Positions 25,911-33,566 of a DNA stretch of 64,000 nt are shown piece after piece. Made by a program: the position numbers and the translations under genes. The notes under the pieces were generated by a model. It was not told where the DNA came from and made no database searches. It saw nothing but the letters and a program-made list of their open reading frames with translations. The first letter of the stretch is position 1; every line of letters begins with the position of its first letter. The stretch lies in NCBI RefSeq assembly GCF_041595635.1, contig NZ_JBFHJW010000009.1, positions 24,901-88,900 of the forward strand, in the 5' to 3' direction. Origin of the DNA: Labilibaculum sp041595635 (GTDB taxonomy: Bacteria > Bacteroidota > Bacteroidia > Bacteroidales > Marinifilaceae).

Positions 25911-26858
25911 ATGGATATCTCTGTTGTAGTTCCTTTATATAACGAGGAAGAATCACTTCCTGAATTATTAGCCTGGATTGGGCGTGTAATGCAAGCCAAT
26001 TCGTTTAGCTATGAAGTTGTGTTGATTGATGATGGGAGTAACGATACCTCTTGGTCGGTGATAGAGGATTTGCAAGAAAAAAATGATGCCGTTCGCGGCA
26101 TAAAATTTCGTAGAAATTATGGCAAGTCGGCAGCTCTTTTTAGCGGGTTCGAAATGGTGACTGGTGATGTTGTAATTACCATGGATGCCGATCTTCAGGA
26201 TTCTCCGGATGAGATACCGGAATTGTATAGAATGATTAAAGAGGAAGGTTTCGATTTGGTTTCTGGCTGGAAGCAGAAACGTTATGATCCTATCTCAAAA
26301 ACCATTCCTAGTAAATTTTTCAATCGAACCGCAAGAGCTATGTCGGGAATTAAGCTGCACGACTTTAATTGTGGCTTAAAAGCTTATAAAAACAAGGTGG
26401 TTAAAAGTGTGGAAGTGTATGGTGAAATGCATCGCTACATTCCTATTTTGGCCAAAGAAGCTGGTTTTACCAAAATCACCGAAAAGGTGGTGCAACATCA
26501 GGAGCGAAAGTATGGTGTGACCAAGTTTGGCTTGAGTCGCTTTATCAATGGATTTCTCGATCTTCTTTCGATTACTTTTATTAGTAAGTTTGGAAAAAAA
26601 CCCATGCATTTTTTCGGTTTGTTAGGTACCTTGATGTTTTTGCTTGGTTTCTTTGCTTCAGCTTGGATTGGTTTTCAGAAATTGTATAGCATGAGTTTGG
26701 GCGATATGCCGCCAAGAGTAACCGATAGTCCGTATTTTTTTATTGCGTTGGCAACCATGATTATCGGATCTCAATTGTTTCTGACTGGTTTTGTGGCCGA
26801 ATTGGTCAGCCGAAGTTCTTCTGAACGAAATAGCTATCAAATAGAAAAAGAAATCTGA
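25911..26858 (+). CDS. Family 2 glycosyltransferase, polyprenyl-phosphate sugar transferase type
   Basis: 315 residues. GT-A domain first (ISVVVPLYNEEESLPELL at 3-20, IDDGSNDTSW at about 39, metal-binding MDADLQDSPDEIPELY at about 93, HRYIPILAKEAGF at about 174), then two C-terminal helices (about 232-252 and 280-300). This is the DPM1/GtrB/ArnC layout: transfers a sugar from a nucleotide donor to polyprenyl phosphate on the cytoplasmic face. The sugar cannot be read from sequence. It follows DUF4199 by 9 bases and precedes a methyltransferase by 19 bases, so the three, plus the next glycosyltransferase, are one operon. Confidence 0.9.
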   Translation: MDISVVVPLYNEEESLPELLAWIGRVMQANSFSYEVVLIDDGSNDTSWSVIEDLQEKNDAVRGIKFRRNYGKSAALFSGFEMVTGDVVITMDADLQDSPDEIPELYRMIKEEGFDLVSGWKQKRYDPISKTIPSKFFNRTARAMSGIKLHDFNCGLKAYKNKVVKSVEVYGEMHRYIPILAKEAGFTKITEKVVQHQERKYGVTKFGLSRFINGFLDLLSITFISKFGKKPMHFFGLLGTLMFLLGFFASAWIGFQKLYSMSLGDMPPRVTDSPYFFIALATMIIGSQLFLTGFVAELVSRSSSERNSYQIEKEI

Positions 26859-26877
26859 TAATAGTACACCCATTCTC

Positions 26878-27651
26878 ATGATTAAAAGTTTAATAAGATT
26901 ACTCTTACAAATATTTCCTCGTCCGGTTTTAATTCGAATGAGTCTGTTTATTAATCGTATTGTGGCAGTCTTTTTGATCGGAAACAAAGTAGAATGCCCC
27001 GTGTGTGGAGGAAAATTTAGAAAATTTCTTCCTTACGGATATACCAAAGCTACTGGTCGCGACAATGCTCTTTGTCCCAAATGTCTTTCCTTAGAGCGTC
27101 ACCGATTAATGTGGCTTTATTTGCAGGCAAAAACAGATTTTTTCACTAAGGAACTTAAAGTATTGCATATTGCTCCCGAGCAGTGTTTTTACAAGCGATT
27201 TAGAAAATTATCAAATCTAGATTATACTACTGCCGATTTAGAATCTCCCATTGCAGATGTCCATTTCGATGTGCAGGAAATTCCTTTTCCCGAAGCAACT
27301 TACGATGTGGTGATTTGTAATCATGTGTTGGAACATGTTACCTATGATGCCAAAGCAATGCATGAAATTTATCGTGTTCTTAAGCCGAGTGGATTCGCCA
27401 TTTTGCAAGTTCCTATGGATTTTGAGAACCCTAAAACAATGGAGGATCCATCGGTTACTGATCCGAAGGAAAGAGAGCGTTTGTACCGACAGAAAGATCA
27501 TGTTCGTTTGTATGGTTTGGATTATGCTGATCGATTAAAATCAGCTGGCTTTAAAGTTTTGGAAAGTAAGTATGCAAAAGAATTGAATGCTGAAATGGCC
27601 AAGAAATATGCTTTACCTATGAATGAAATCTTCTATTTCAATCAAAAATAA
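26878..27651 (+). CDS. Class I SAM-dependent methyltransferase with N-terminal zinc ribbon
   Basis: 257 residues. An N-terminal amphipathic stretch is followed by two CxxC pairs (VECPVCGGKF near residue 39 and LCPKCLSLERHRL near 63), probably a zinc ribbon, then a Rossmann methyltransferase with VLHIAPEQ (about 98), DLESPIADVHFDVQEIPF (about 120) and DVVICNHVLEHVTYDAKAM (about 144). Such proteins are found in surface-polysaccharide clusters of Bacteroidetes. The substrate is unknown; a glycan or lipid-linked sugar is likely from the neighbours on both sides. Confidence 0.82.
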   Translation: MIKSLIRLLLQIFPRPVLIRMSLFINRIVAVFLIGNKVECPVCGGKFRKFLPYGYTKATGRDNALCPKCLSLERHRLMWLYLQAKTDFFTKELKVLHIAPEQCFYKRFRKLSNLDYTTADLESPIADVHFDVQEIPFPEATYDVVICNHVLEHVTYDAKAMHEIYRVLKPSGFAILQVPMDFENPKTMEDPSVTDPKERERLYRQKDHVRLYGLDYADRLKSAGFKVLESKYAKELNAEMAKKYALPMNEIFYFNQK

Positions 27652-27655
27652 TAGA

Positions 27656-28663
27656 ATGAGCAAAGAGATTAAATTTTCAATAATCATTCCGGTTTACAAC
27701 CGTCCGGATGAAATGAAAGAGCTGCTTGATAGTTTAGCGGTGCAAACTTTTAAAGATTTTGAATTGGTGGTGGTTGAAGATGGCTCTTCCATAAAAAGTG
27801 AAGAAGTATGCAATAACTATCGCGATAAAATTTCGATTTCCTACTATTTTAAAGAAAATCAGGGTCCAAGCATTGGACGCAACTACGGATTGGCAAAAGC
27901 AAAAGGGAATTACTTCCTTTTTTTCGATTCCGATTGTATTCTTCCTCCTCACTATATGGAAACTATTGATCAGGAATTAACGAACAATTTTGTGGATTGT
28001 TACGGCGGTCCTGATGGTGCAATGGAGGATTTCTCGGATTTTCAGAAAGCCGTTTCCTATGCCATGACTTCTTTTTTTACCACTGGCGGAATTCGGGGTG
28101 GGAAGAGTCAAGTTCATAAGTTTCATCCACGTAGTTTTAACTTGGGTTTTTCGAAAGCTGTGTATGAAAATACAGGCGGATTTCCTGTTACTACCATGCA
28201 TCCAGGTGAAGACATGGTTTTTGCCATTGAGGTAATTAAGCGTGGATTTGAGACTCGATTGGTACGAGAAGCTTATGTCTTTCACAAGCGAAGAGTTTCC
28301 TTTAAAAAGTTCTATAAACAGGTTTTCGGCTTCGGAAAAACTCGCTACATTATTTCAAAACATTATCCCGAAACCTTTAAAATTTTCTTTCTGTTTCCCT
28401 CTTTATTTGTACTCGGTACTGTTGGTGTTATGCTATTGGGTGCAATTGTACATTCAATTTTTGCGTTTCCAGTTTTACTGTACACACTTCTGGTTTTTGC
28501 CGATGCCATTATCAAAAGTAAATCTGTTAGTGTCGGTTTTTTAGCCTTACTAGCTAGCTATGTGCAATTGTTTGCCTACGGAATAGGTTTTATGAATGCC
28601 GTTTGGAAATACAAAGTGCTTGGAAAAGATGAGTTTGGAGTGATGGGGAAGGGATTTTATTAG
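27656..28663 (+). CDS. Family 2 glycosyltransferase
   Basis: 335 residues from the ATG at 27656, 4 bases after the methyltransferase stop. A start at 27623 is also open but would overlap the previous gene and precede the canonical beginning FSIIIPVYNRPDEMKELL. The GT-A domain has VVEDGSS (about 40), GRNYGLAKAKGNYFLFFDSDC (DxD at about 91-93) and GEDMVFAIEVIKRGF (about 185); two or three hydrophobic helices follow residue 240. It resembles rhamnosyl- or galactosyl-type transferases anchored in the inner membrane, but donor and acceptor are unknown. Last gene of the DUF4199 operon; it ends at a terminator shared with miaA. Confidence 0.87.
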   Translation: MSKEIKFSIIIPVYNRPDEMKELLDSLAVQTFKDFELVVVEDGSSIKSEEVCNNYRDKISISYYFKENQGPSIGRNYGLAKAKGNYFLFFDSDCILPPHYMETIDQELTNNFVDCYGGPDGAMEDFSDFQKAVSYAMTSFFTTGGIRGGKSQVHKFHPRSFNLGFSKAVYENTGGFPVTTMHPGEDMVFAIEVIKRGFETRLVREAYVFHKRRVSFKKFYKQVFGFGKTRYIISKHYPETFKIFFLFPSLFVLGTVGVMLLGAIVHSIFAFPVLLYTLLVFADAIIKSKSVSVGFLALLASYVQLFAYGIGFMNAVWKYKVLGKDEFGVMGKGFY

Positions 28664-28690
28664 AGAAAATGTAATTCTAAAAGGAAATAA

Positions 28691-28714
28691 AAAAAGAGGC
28701 TCTAGGCCTCTTTT
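28691..28714. terminator. Bidirectional terminator between the glycosyltransferase and miaA
   Basis: GAGGC/GCCTC hairpin with five A residues on the left and four T residues on the right, so it has a T-run on either strand. The miaA stop codon (28702-28704) lies in its loop. Confidence 0.8.
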
Positions 28715-29613
28715 GTAATTCTATTTTCGATGTAGTGAATAACTTCTTCTTCCTGATCGGGATGAAACCATTCAATTTCTGCATCACGTCGAAACCAGGA
28801 AAGTTGACGCTTGGCATATCTTCTGGAATTTCTTTTGATGAGTTCGACTGCTTTTTCTAAGTCGATTTCTCCTGCGAAATATTCAAATAGTTCTTTATAC
28901 CCAACCGTGTTTAACGAGTTGTATTCTCGATATTTGAATAATGCTTTGGCTTCTTTTTCCAAGCCTTCTTCCATCATTACATCCACTCTATGGTTAATTC
29001 GCTCATATAGTTCACTACGATCGCGGTTCAAACCGATTTTTACGATCTTAAAATCCCGTTTTTTTCTGGAATTGGTTCTTAGCTCAGAATAAGCTTTGCC
29101 AGTCATTAAGCACACTTCAACGGCATGAATCACTCGTTTTGCATTTTTCAGATCCACTTGATTGTAAAAAACAGGATCGAGTTGTTTCAATTCCATTTGC
29201 ATGGCTTCGAGTCCTTCTTTTTCGTAGCGTTTAAAAGTTTGATCTCTCAGTTCCGGATCAATGGTTGGGATTTCATCAATGCCATTGCAAATGGCATCGA
29301 TATACATCATGCTGCCGCCAACCAACAATACTTCATCTTTTTCTTTGTAAAGGTTCGAGAGTAATTCGAGCGTTTGCTGCTCGCATTCCCACGAGCTAAA
29401 ATAGTCGTGAATGGAATGTGTGTGAATGAAGTGATGTTGCACGGCCTCCAATTGCTCCTTTTCCGGTACAGCAGTTCCAATGCTCATTTCGCGATATACC
29501 TGACGACTATCTGATGATGAAATTACCGTATTAAAATGCTTGGCAATGTTAATGCTTATATCAGTTTTCCCAACTCCAGTAGGACCAAGAATTACGATAA
29601 GAGTTTTAGACAT
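28702..29613 (-). CDS. miaA: tRNA dimethylallyltransferase
   Basis: Adds the isopentenyl group to A37 of tRNAs reading codons that begin with U. 303 residues from the ATG at 29613; a longer in-frame start at 29658 would add 15 unrelated residues before the conserved MSKTLIVILGPTGVGKTD. Visible motifs: P-loop GPTGVGKTD (about 9-17), SSDSRQVYREMSIGTAVP (about 34-51), VGGSMMYIDAI (about 93), NAKRVIHAVEVCLMTG (about 152) and the C-terminal RRYAKRQLSWFRRDAEIEWF (about 266). Complete. Its 3' end forms part of a bidirectional terminator. Confidence 0.95.
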   Translation of the reverse strand: MSKTLIVILGPTGVGKTDISINIAKHFNTVISSSDSRQVYREMSIGTAVPEKEQLEAVQHHFIHTHSIHDYFSSWECEQQTLELLSNLYKEKDEVLLVGGSMMYIDAICNGIDEIPTIDPELRDQTFKRYEKEGLEAMQMELKQLDPVFYNQVDLKNAKRVIHAVEVCLMTGKAYSELRTNSRKKRDFKIVKIGLNRDRSELYERINHRVDVMMEEGLEKEAKALFKYREYNSLNTVGYKELFEYFAGEIDLEKAVELIKRNSRRYAKRQLSWFRRDAEIEWFHPDQEEEVIHYIENRITKEA

Positions 29614-29656
29614 AGCAGATTTATGAGAATTATATGTCGAATTTACTTTAAGAAAC

Positions 29657-29699
29657 AATGAGTAATATTTTCTGGCTAATAGTGAAAATATTACTCATT
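29657..29699. repeat. Perfect 16-bp inverted repeat upstream of miaA
   Basis: AATGAGTAATATTTTC at 29657-29672 and its exact complement at 29684-29699, loop of 11 bases. It lies between the stop of the pRiA4b-like gene and the start of miaA. The following T-run on the minus strand is poor (GTTTCTT), so it may be a terminator for the upstream gene or an operator. Confidence 0.75.
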
Positions 29700-29722
29700 A
29701 TTAATTACTAATTTTTCATTGA

Positions 29723-30298
29723 TTATAGAATATCTTCGTAGTCATCCAGGCTCTCGAATTCGGGTCCTTCGTTAAAATCATCATCAAAATCGGCTAGGTA
29801 ATCATCGGCTGTTTTTTCTTTTTTAGGTGCAGCATCTAATTCACCAAGATCCAATCCCAAGCCATCAAAATTTTCTGCATCCATTTTAATTTGTTCGGGG
29901 GCATCACCTTTTGATAGGGAACATTTAGGATATTTTGTTTTTGCTTTCGATTTTCCTGTCTCGATCAACTCTACATTGAAAAAACGATCGGAGAAAAAAT
30001 CAAACACATAAATCAGTTCAGGATTTTCTTTGGACACAAATTCACGCATCATAGCCACATCCATGGGTACAACGTTCATGTCGTCGTCTTCTTCGGTATT
30101 CATCTCAAAGAGCGCAATTTCTATTCCTCTTTGGCCATCGTTTCCGATTTGATAAAAGGATGCCATTTGTGAATTGTCGTATCCTGCACTTTCCTGAATT
30201 AGGTTGTGAAACTCTAAGTAGGTTTGTTCGTGATCGATTTCTATTTCGCGCACAAAATTGTCAACTTCGGGCGAGGTGATTTTAAATTTGAATATCAT
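29723..30298 (-). CDS. Plasmid pRiA4b ORF-3-like protein (IS1096 passenger TnpR-like)
   Basis: 191 residues. The first half (MIFKFKITSPEVDNFVREIEIDHEQTYLEF and the middle LIYVFDFFSDRFFNVELIETG) matches the pRiA4b ORF-3-like fold, a family often labelled IS1096 element passenger TnpR. The C-terminal third is acidic (EEDDDMN at about 70; DDDFNEGPEFESLDDYEDIL split at the end), which may be a binding tail. Despite the family name there is no transposase, inverted terminal repeat or resolvase domain here, so it is a chromosomal gene of unknown role. It lies 4 bases from the acyl-CoA reductase gene and is probably co-transcribed with it. Confidence 0.75.
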   Translation of the reverse strand: MIFKFKITSPEVDNFVREIEIDHEQTYLEFHNLIQESAGYDNSQMASFYQIGNDGQRGIEIALFEMNTEEDDDMNVVPMDVAMMREFVSKENPELIYVFDFFSDRFFNVELIETGKSKAKTKYPKCSLSKGDAPEQIKMDAENFDGLGLDLGELDAAPKKEKTADDYLADFDDDFNEGPEFESLDDYEDIL

Positions 30299-30302
30299 GT
30301 TT

Positions 30303-31376
30303 TTACTTTGATTTTAGTTGTGATAAAAATTCCATACTGTCTACATCATCGGCATAATCCCAAAGTTCAGGTTCTTGTGTTTTCCCAAAAGGAATTGCAT
30401 TTTTTAGTTCTTTACTCACGATGCATTGAATAAGATCGGAATTGGTATTTAGTTTGATTTTCAGATCATTAATTTCGGAATAATATTCATAGTTTACAAC
30501 ACCTATGGGAGAGCTTATTTCCTGATTTTCTCTCAAAAGAAGAAAACCGTTATCCAGATGTTCTATTCTATTCATCAGAAGCAAGGAGCGCTGATAATCG
30601 TAATTGTTCATGTATTTATTGTGAGTTTTCACAAAAGAATAGTCATTCCAGCAATCCAAAAGGTGTGGGATATTGTAATTTTTAGGGAGATATAGTTTGG
30701 AAACATTTCGGCATCCTAAGCCAAAATACATGAATACATCTTTTCCTAAAGCTTTTAGCTCTTCATCGCTTTCGGTGCCCGAGAGTACGGCAAGCGAATT
30801 TCTGTTTCGGCGAATAATATGATCGTATTTGCTGAAGTAGGCTTCGAAATAGCGTGCCGAATTGTTGCTTCCAGTGGCAATAATGGCATCGAATTTATTT
30901 TCTCCACTGAGTCGTTCCGATTGAAAGTGAAGTAAAGCTTCAAATTCGGGATTGATGGCAATGAGTAAGTTGGCTACAAAGTTAAGTAGCTGATTGTCTT
31001 TCGACGATAATTTCCCAATGAAGCGGTGTCCAGATATCAGCACGCATAGCATATCATGAAAGCCGACCATAGGAATGTTTCCCGCCATAATTACAGCAAC
31101 TTTTAGATTGGTATTCTTATCGGAAATTGAGTAGTTAGCCATCCATTTGGTGAGCTTTTCTTTTTTTAGAAAAGAGCAAATGCCATATATAGATGCATGA
31201 ACATGCAATGGCGTGAACCATCTGTTTTCAAGGGAAACTCTGCTGAGTAAACTTTTAAATTCATCGTAGTACAAAGTATTTAAAGGGTGTTCTGTCTGTT
31301 TTGCATTTTCCGAAGAAAACTGAGACAGAAAATTACCTAAGTCTACAAATGCTTTTATTCTTTCGCTTTTGTTCAT
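30303..31376 (-). CDS. LuxC-type acyl-CoA reductase
   Basis: 357 residues from the ATG at 31376; the TTG at 31403 is possible but lies inside a leader hairpin. The protein has the aldehyde-dehydrogenase-like fold of LuxC-type enzymes: VAVIMAGNIPMVGFHDMLCVLISGHRF (about 96, in parts), LSSKDNQL, IATGSNNSARYFEAYFSKY (about 165) and GLGCRNVSKLYLPKNY (about 220, with the candidate catalytic Cys). It would reduce an acyl-CoA to aldehyde with NADPH. In Bacteroidetes this gene commonly sits beside a 4Fe-4S ferredoxin gene; no such neighbour is seen here. Substrate chain length unknown. Confidence 0.82.
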   Translation of the reverse strand: MNKSERIKAFVDLGNFLSQFSSENAKQTEHPLNTLYYDEFKSLLSRVSLENRWFTPLHVHASIYGICSFLKKEKLTKWMANYSISDKNTNLKVAVIMAGNIPMVGFHDMLCVLISGHRFIGKLSSKDNQLLNFVANLLIAINPEFEALLHFQSERLSGENKFDAIIATGSNNSARYFEAYFSKYDHIIRRNRNSLAVLSGTESDEELKALGKDVFMYFGLGCRNVSKLYLPKNYNIPHLLDCWNDYSFVKTHNKYMNNYDYQRSLLLMNRIEHLDNGFLLLRENQEISSPIGVVNYEYYSEINDLKIKLNTNSDLIQCIVSKELKNAIPFGKTQEPELWDYADDVDSMEFLSQLKSK

Positions 31377-31386
31377 GCTATCAGTT

Positions 31387-31431
31387 AAAAAATCCCCACT
31401 CAACTTTTGATGTTAAAAGTTTTATTTGGGG
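31387..31431 (-). promoter_or_regulatory. Leader hairpin with T-run before the acyl-CoA reductase
   Basis: On the minus strand CCCC...AACTTTT-loop-AAAAGTT...GGGGATTTTTT, a nested hairpin followed by six T residues and lying between the -7 candidate at 31455 and the start codon at 31376. It could attenuate transcription of the gene; inference. Confidence 0.45.
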
Positions 31432-31454
31432 AGTTTCATTTTATTCTTGTTGTG

Positions 31455-31462
31455 CAAAGATA
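31455..31462 (-). promoter_or_regulatory. Predicted -7 element for the acyl-CoA reductase
   Basis: On the minus strand TATCTTTG, an exact TAnnTTTG match, 78 bases upstream of the ATG. No clear -33. Confidence 0.5.
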
Positions 31463-31658
31463 AAAATTGTTCTTAAAGATTCTTTACGAATTTACTTCTT
31501 CTGCAAATTTCCTGAAAAAAGTGAAATTAGGGATGTTGTTTATGGTTTTTTGTAAGAGTAAATATCTTGTTGTTAGTTGTTTACTTTGTGTCTAGTTAAA
31601 GCGAATTTGTTTTGGACGAGAACAATGCGAAAGAGAAGGTGGCTAAGTATTCTTGCTG

Positions 31659-31961
31659 TTAGATATTTCCTACTTTTAGCAAGTACGGAATTAGTATGAG
31701 TAGAAAACAGATAATAAAAAGGGTTTTGAGGATTTTGTACCCCCAGGAAAAATTGAATTTTATGTGCAAAATCAGAAAAACCATGCTAAAAAGTATGGGC
31801 AAAAGAGCTGGATATAAGAGTATGGATGTTAGGATTTCTCCTTTTAGCAAAGCAATTAGTGAGCTTTGCATGCCGCAACCCGGACAAGTTATGCCGAAAT
31901 ATTTTTGAAAACTGCAAGCTATTGCATGCTTTTCAATCCAATTGATTAGTTGTTGCCACAT
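31659..31961 (-). CDS. DUF2752 membrane protein
   Basis: 100 residues. The opening half carries the DUF2752 signature ITCPGCGMQSS (about 24-34), where the cysteines may bind metal or form a disulfide, followed by LIALLKGEILTSILLYPAL and two hydrophobic helices (about 49-67 and 76-96). Family members are small inner-membrane proteins of unknown function, widespread in Bacteroidetes. Single gene; the region 31463-31658 downstream holds no other gene that I can support. Confidence 0.8.
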   Translation of the reverse strand: MWQQLINWIEKHAIACSFQKYFGITCPGCGMQSSLIALLKGEILTSILLYPALLPILFSMVFLILHIKFNFSWGYKILKTLFIICFLLILIPYLLKVGNI

Positions 31962-32003
31962 TGATTGTTTTTAAGTGAAAGCTAAATTAGAAAACAATGG
32001 GCT

Positions 32004-32034
32004 AAAAAAAAAGCCCTCTAAAAAAGAGAGCTTT
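32004..32034 (-). terminator. Intrinsic terminator after gapA
   Basis: On the minus strand AAAGCTCTCT / AGAGGGCTTT with G-T wobble and a short loop, followed by nine T residues; 20 bases after the gapA stop. Confidence 0.85.
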
Positions 32035-32054
32035 AATTTTATATCAGGAATGGA

Positions 32055-33062
32055 TTATTTTACTGAATCCATATACTCAACTAATTCACATACTTTAGTA
32101 GAATATCCGATTTCATTGTCATACCATGAAACAACTTTTACGAAAGTTGAAGACAATTGGATACCTGCTTTAGCATCAAAGATAGAAGTACGAGTATCAC
32201 CAGTAAAGTCGTTAGATACAACCATATCCTCAGTATAACCAAGAACACCAGCTAATTCACCTTCTGAAGCTTCTTTCATTGCAGCACAAATTGCTTCGTA
32301 AGAAGTTTCTTTTTCCAAACGAACAGTTAAATCAACTACAGATACATCTGGTGTAGGAACACGGAAAGACATACCAGTTAATTTTCCATTCAAAGCAGGA
32401 ATTACTTTACCTACAGCTTTAGCAGCACCAGTAGAAGAAGGAATGATATTTTGACCAGCTCCACGTCCACCTCTCCAATCCTTAGCAGAAGGACCGTCAA
32501 CAGTTTTTTGAGTAGCAGTTGTAGCGTGTACAGTAGTCATTAAACCTTCGATAATACCAAACTTGTCATTCAACACTTTAGCTACAGGAGCTAAACAGTT
32601 GGTAGTACAAGAAGCATTTGATACGAAAGTCATATCGTTTGAATATGATTTGTTATTAACACCCATAACAAACATTGGAGTATCATCCTTAGATGGAGCA
32701 GACATGATAACTTTCTTAGCACCTGCGTCGATGTGACCTTGAGCAGATTCTTTTGTTAAGAAAAGACCAGTTGATTCAACTACATACTCAGCACCTACGG
32801 CACCCCAGTTAATATCAGCAGGATTTCTTTCAGCAGAAACACGAATAGCGTTACCATTAACTACTAACTGACCATCTTTTACATCAACAGTACCGTTGAA
32901 TTTACCATGAGTAGAATCATATTTTAACATGTAAGCCATGTAATCTACATCAATAAGGTCGTTAATTGCAACTACTTCGATGTTGCCTTTTGCTACTGCC
33001 TGACGGAATACGAAACGACCGATTCGGCCAAATCCGTTGATACCAATTTTAATCTTTGACAT
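32055..33062 (-). CDS. gapA: Glyceraldehyde-3-phosphate dehydrogenase, type I
   Basis: 335 residues. NAD-binding domain KIGINGFGRIGRFVFRQAV (3-21), catalytic Cys in SNASCTTNCLAPVAK (Cys about 154), ARG/GRG substrate loops (KDWRGGRGAGQNIIPSSTGAAKAVG, in parts at about 194), SFRVPTPDVSVVDLT and the end motif SWYDNEIGYSTKVCELVEYM (about 312). Asp at the end of the second beta-strand (INDLIDVDYMAYMLKYDS) indicates NAD preference. Glycolytic/gluconeogenic. It has its own -7 element at 33105-33112 and a terminator, so it is probably monocistronic. Confidence 0.97.
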   Translation of the reverse strand: MSKIKIGINGFGRIGRFVFRQAVAKGNIEVVAINDLIDVDYMAYMLKYDSTHGKFNGTVDVKDGQLVVNGNAIRVSAERNPADINWGAVGAEYVVESTGLFLTKESAQGHIDAGAKKVIMSAPSKDDTPMFVMGVNNKSYSNDMTFVSNASCTTNCLAPVAKVLNDKFGIIEGLMTTVHATTATQKTVDGPSAKDWRGGRGAGQNIIPSSTGAAKAVGKVIPALNGKLTGMSFRVPTPDVSVVDLTVRLEKETSYEAICAAMKEASEGELAGVLGYTEDMVVSNDFTGDTRTSIFDAKAGIQLSSTFVKVVSWYDNEIGYSTKVCELVEYMDSVK

Positions 33063-33104
33063 TGTGTATAAATTTTAATTTATAAACCCTTTGTTTCTCA
33101 ACGG

Positions 33105-33112
33105 CAAAAGTA
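33105..33112 (-). promoter_or_regulatory. Predicted -7 element for gapA
   Basis: On the minus strand TACTTTTG, an exact TAnnTTTG match, 42 bases upstream of the gapA ATG. The upstream sequence is AT-rich with no clear TTG. Confidence 0.6.
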
Positions 33113-33276
33113 TGTATTTTTAAAATATTTTATGTAGAAAAAAGGAAAAAAAGTGTTATTTATTTTCCGCGTAAATAAAAATTAAACAAAAGATTTTCAG
33201 TAGTTTGTGTTGTATTAAAACGATTGCAATTGGCTTTTTTGAGGTGAAAAAAACGAAGCTGTCAGATTTTTAGTGA

Positions 33277-33405
33277 TTAAACTGTTTTGCTAGTGCAGCT
33301 TGTATTTGCTTTTGTGTAGGCTGGACATCTTTTATCTACGGCACAAGATGTTGAAATGATTCCTAAAAGGAATAGTATTACTAATGTATAAAGTGTTTTT
33401 TTCAT
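33277..33405 (-). CDS. Small lipoprotein, 42 residues
   Basis: Too short for most gene callers. From the ATG at 33405 the minus strand encodes MKKTLYTLVILFLLGIISTS, then C21 and AVDKRCPAYTKANTSCTSKTV to a TAA at 33279-33277. This is a textbook lipoprotein signal: Lys-Lys, a 13-residue hydrophobic core and a lipobox ISTSC. The mature part of 22 residues has two further cysteines and the CPAY element I associate with tiny Bacteroidetes lipoproteins. AVDK directly after the lipid Cys lacks a strong surface-export signal, so a periplasm-facing location is likely. It lies 214 bases upstream of gapA on the same strand. Function unknown. Confidence 0.72.
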   Translation of the reverse strand: MKKTLYTLVILFLLGIISTSCAVDKRCPAYTKANTSCTSKTV

Positions 33406-33535
33406 GAGTAGTCAAATTAGGGTCAAGTTTATATTTTTAAATTTTGCAAAAGATATGAAAAAAATGTTGGAATTGCACAAATTGTATTTAATTGTGTTTT
33501 GTTAAATTATTATGTGTTTTATACCCTTTCTATCT

Positions 33536-33543
33536 TACTTTTG
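33536..33543 (+). promoter_or_regulatory. Predicted -7 element for the BamA-like gene
   Basis: TACTTTTG, an exact TAnnTTTG match, 23 bases before the ATG at 33567. No clear -33 TTG. Confidence 0.5.
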
Positions 33544-33566
33544 TTTGGAAGATATTGAATTAATTT

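Noticed and set aside
29723..30298. Mobile element suggested by the IS1096 passenger/TnpR name of the family
   Set aside because: No transposase, terminal repeats or target duplication nearby; the gene sits in a normal chromosomal run.
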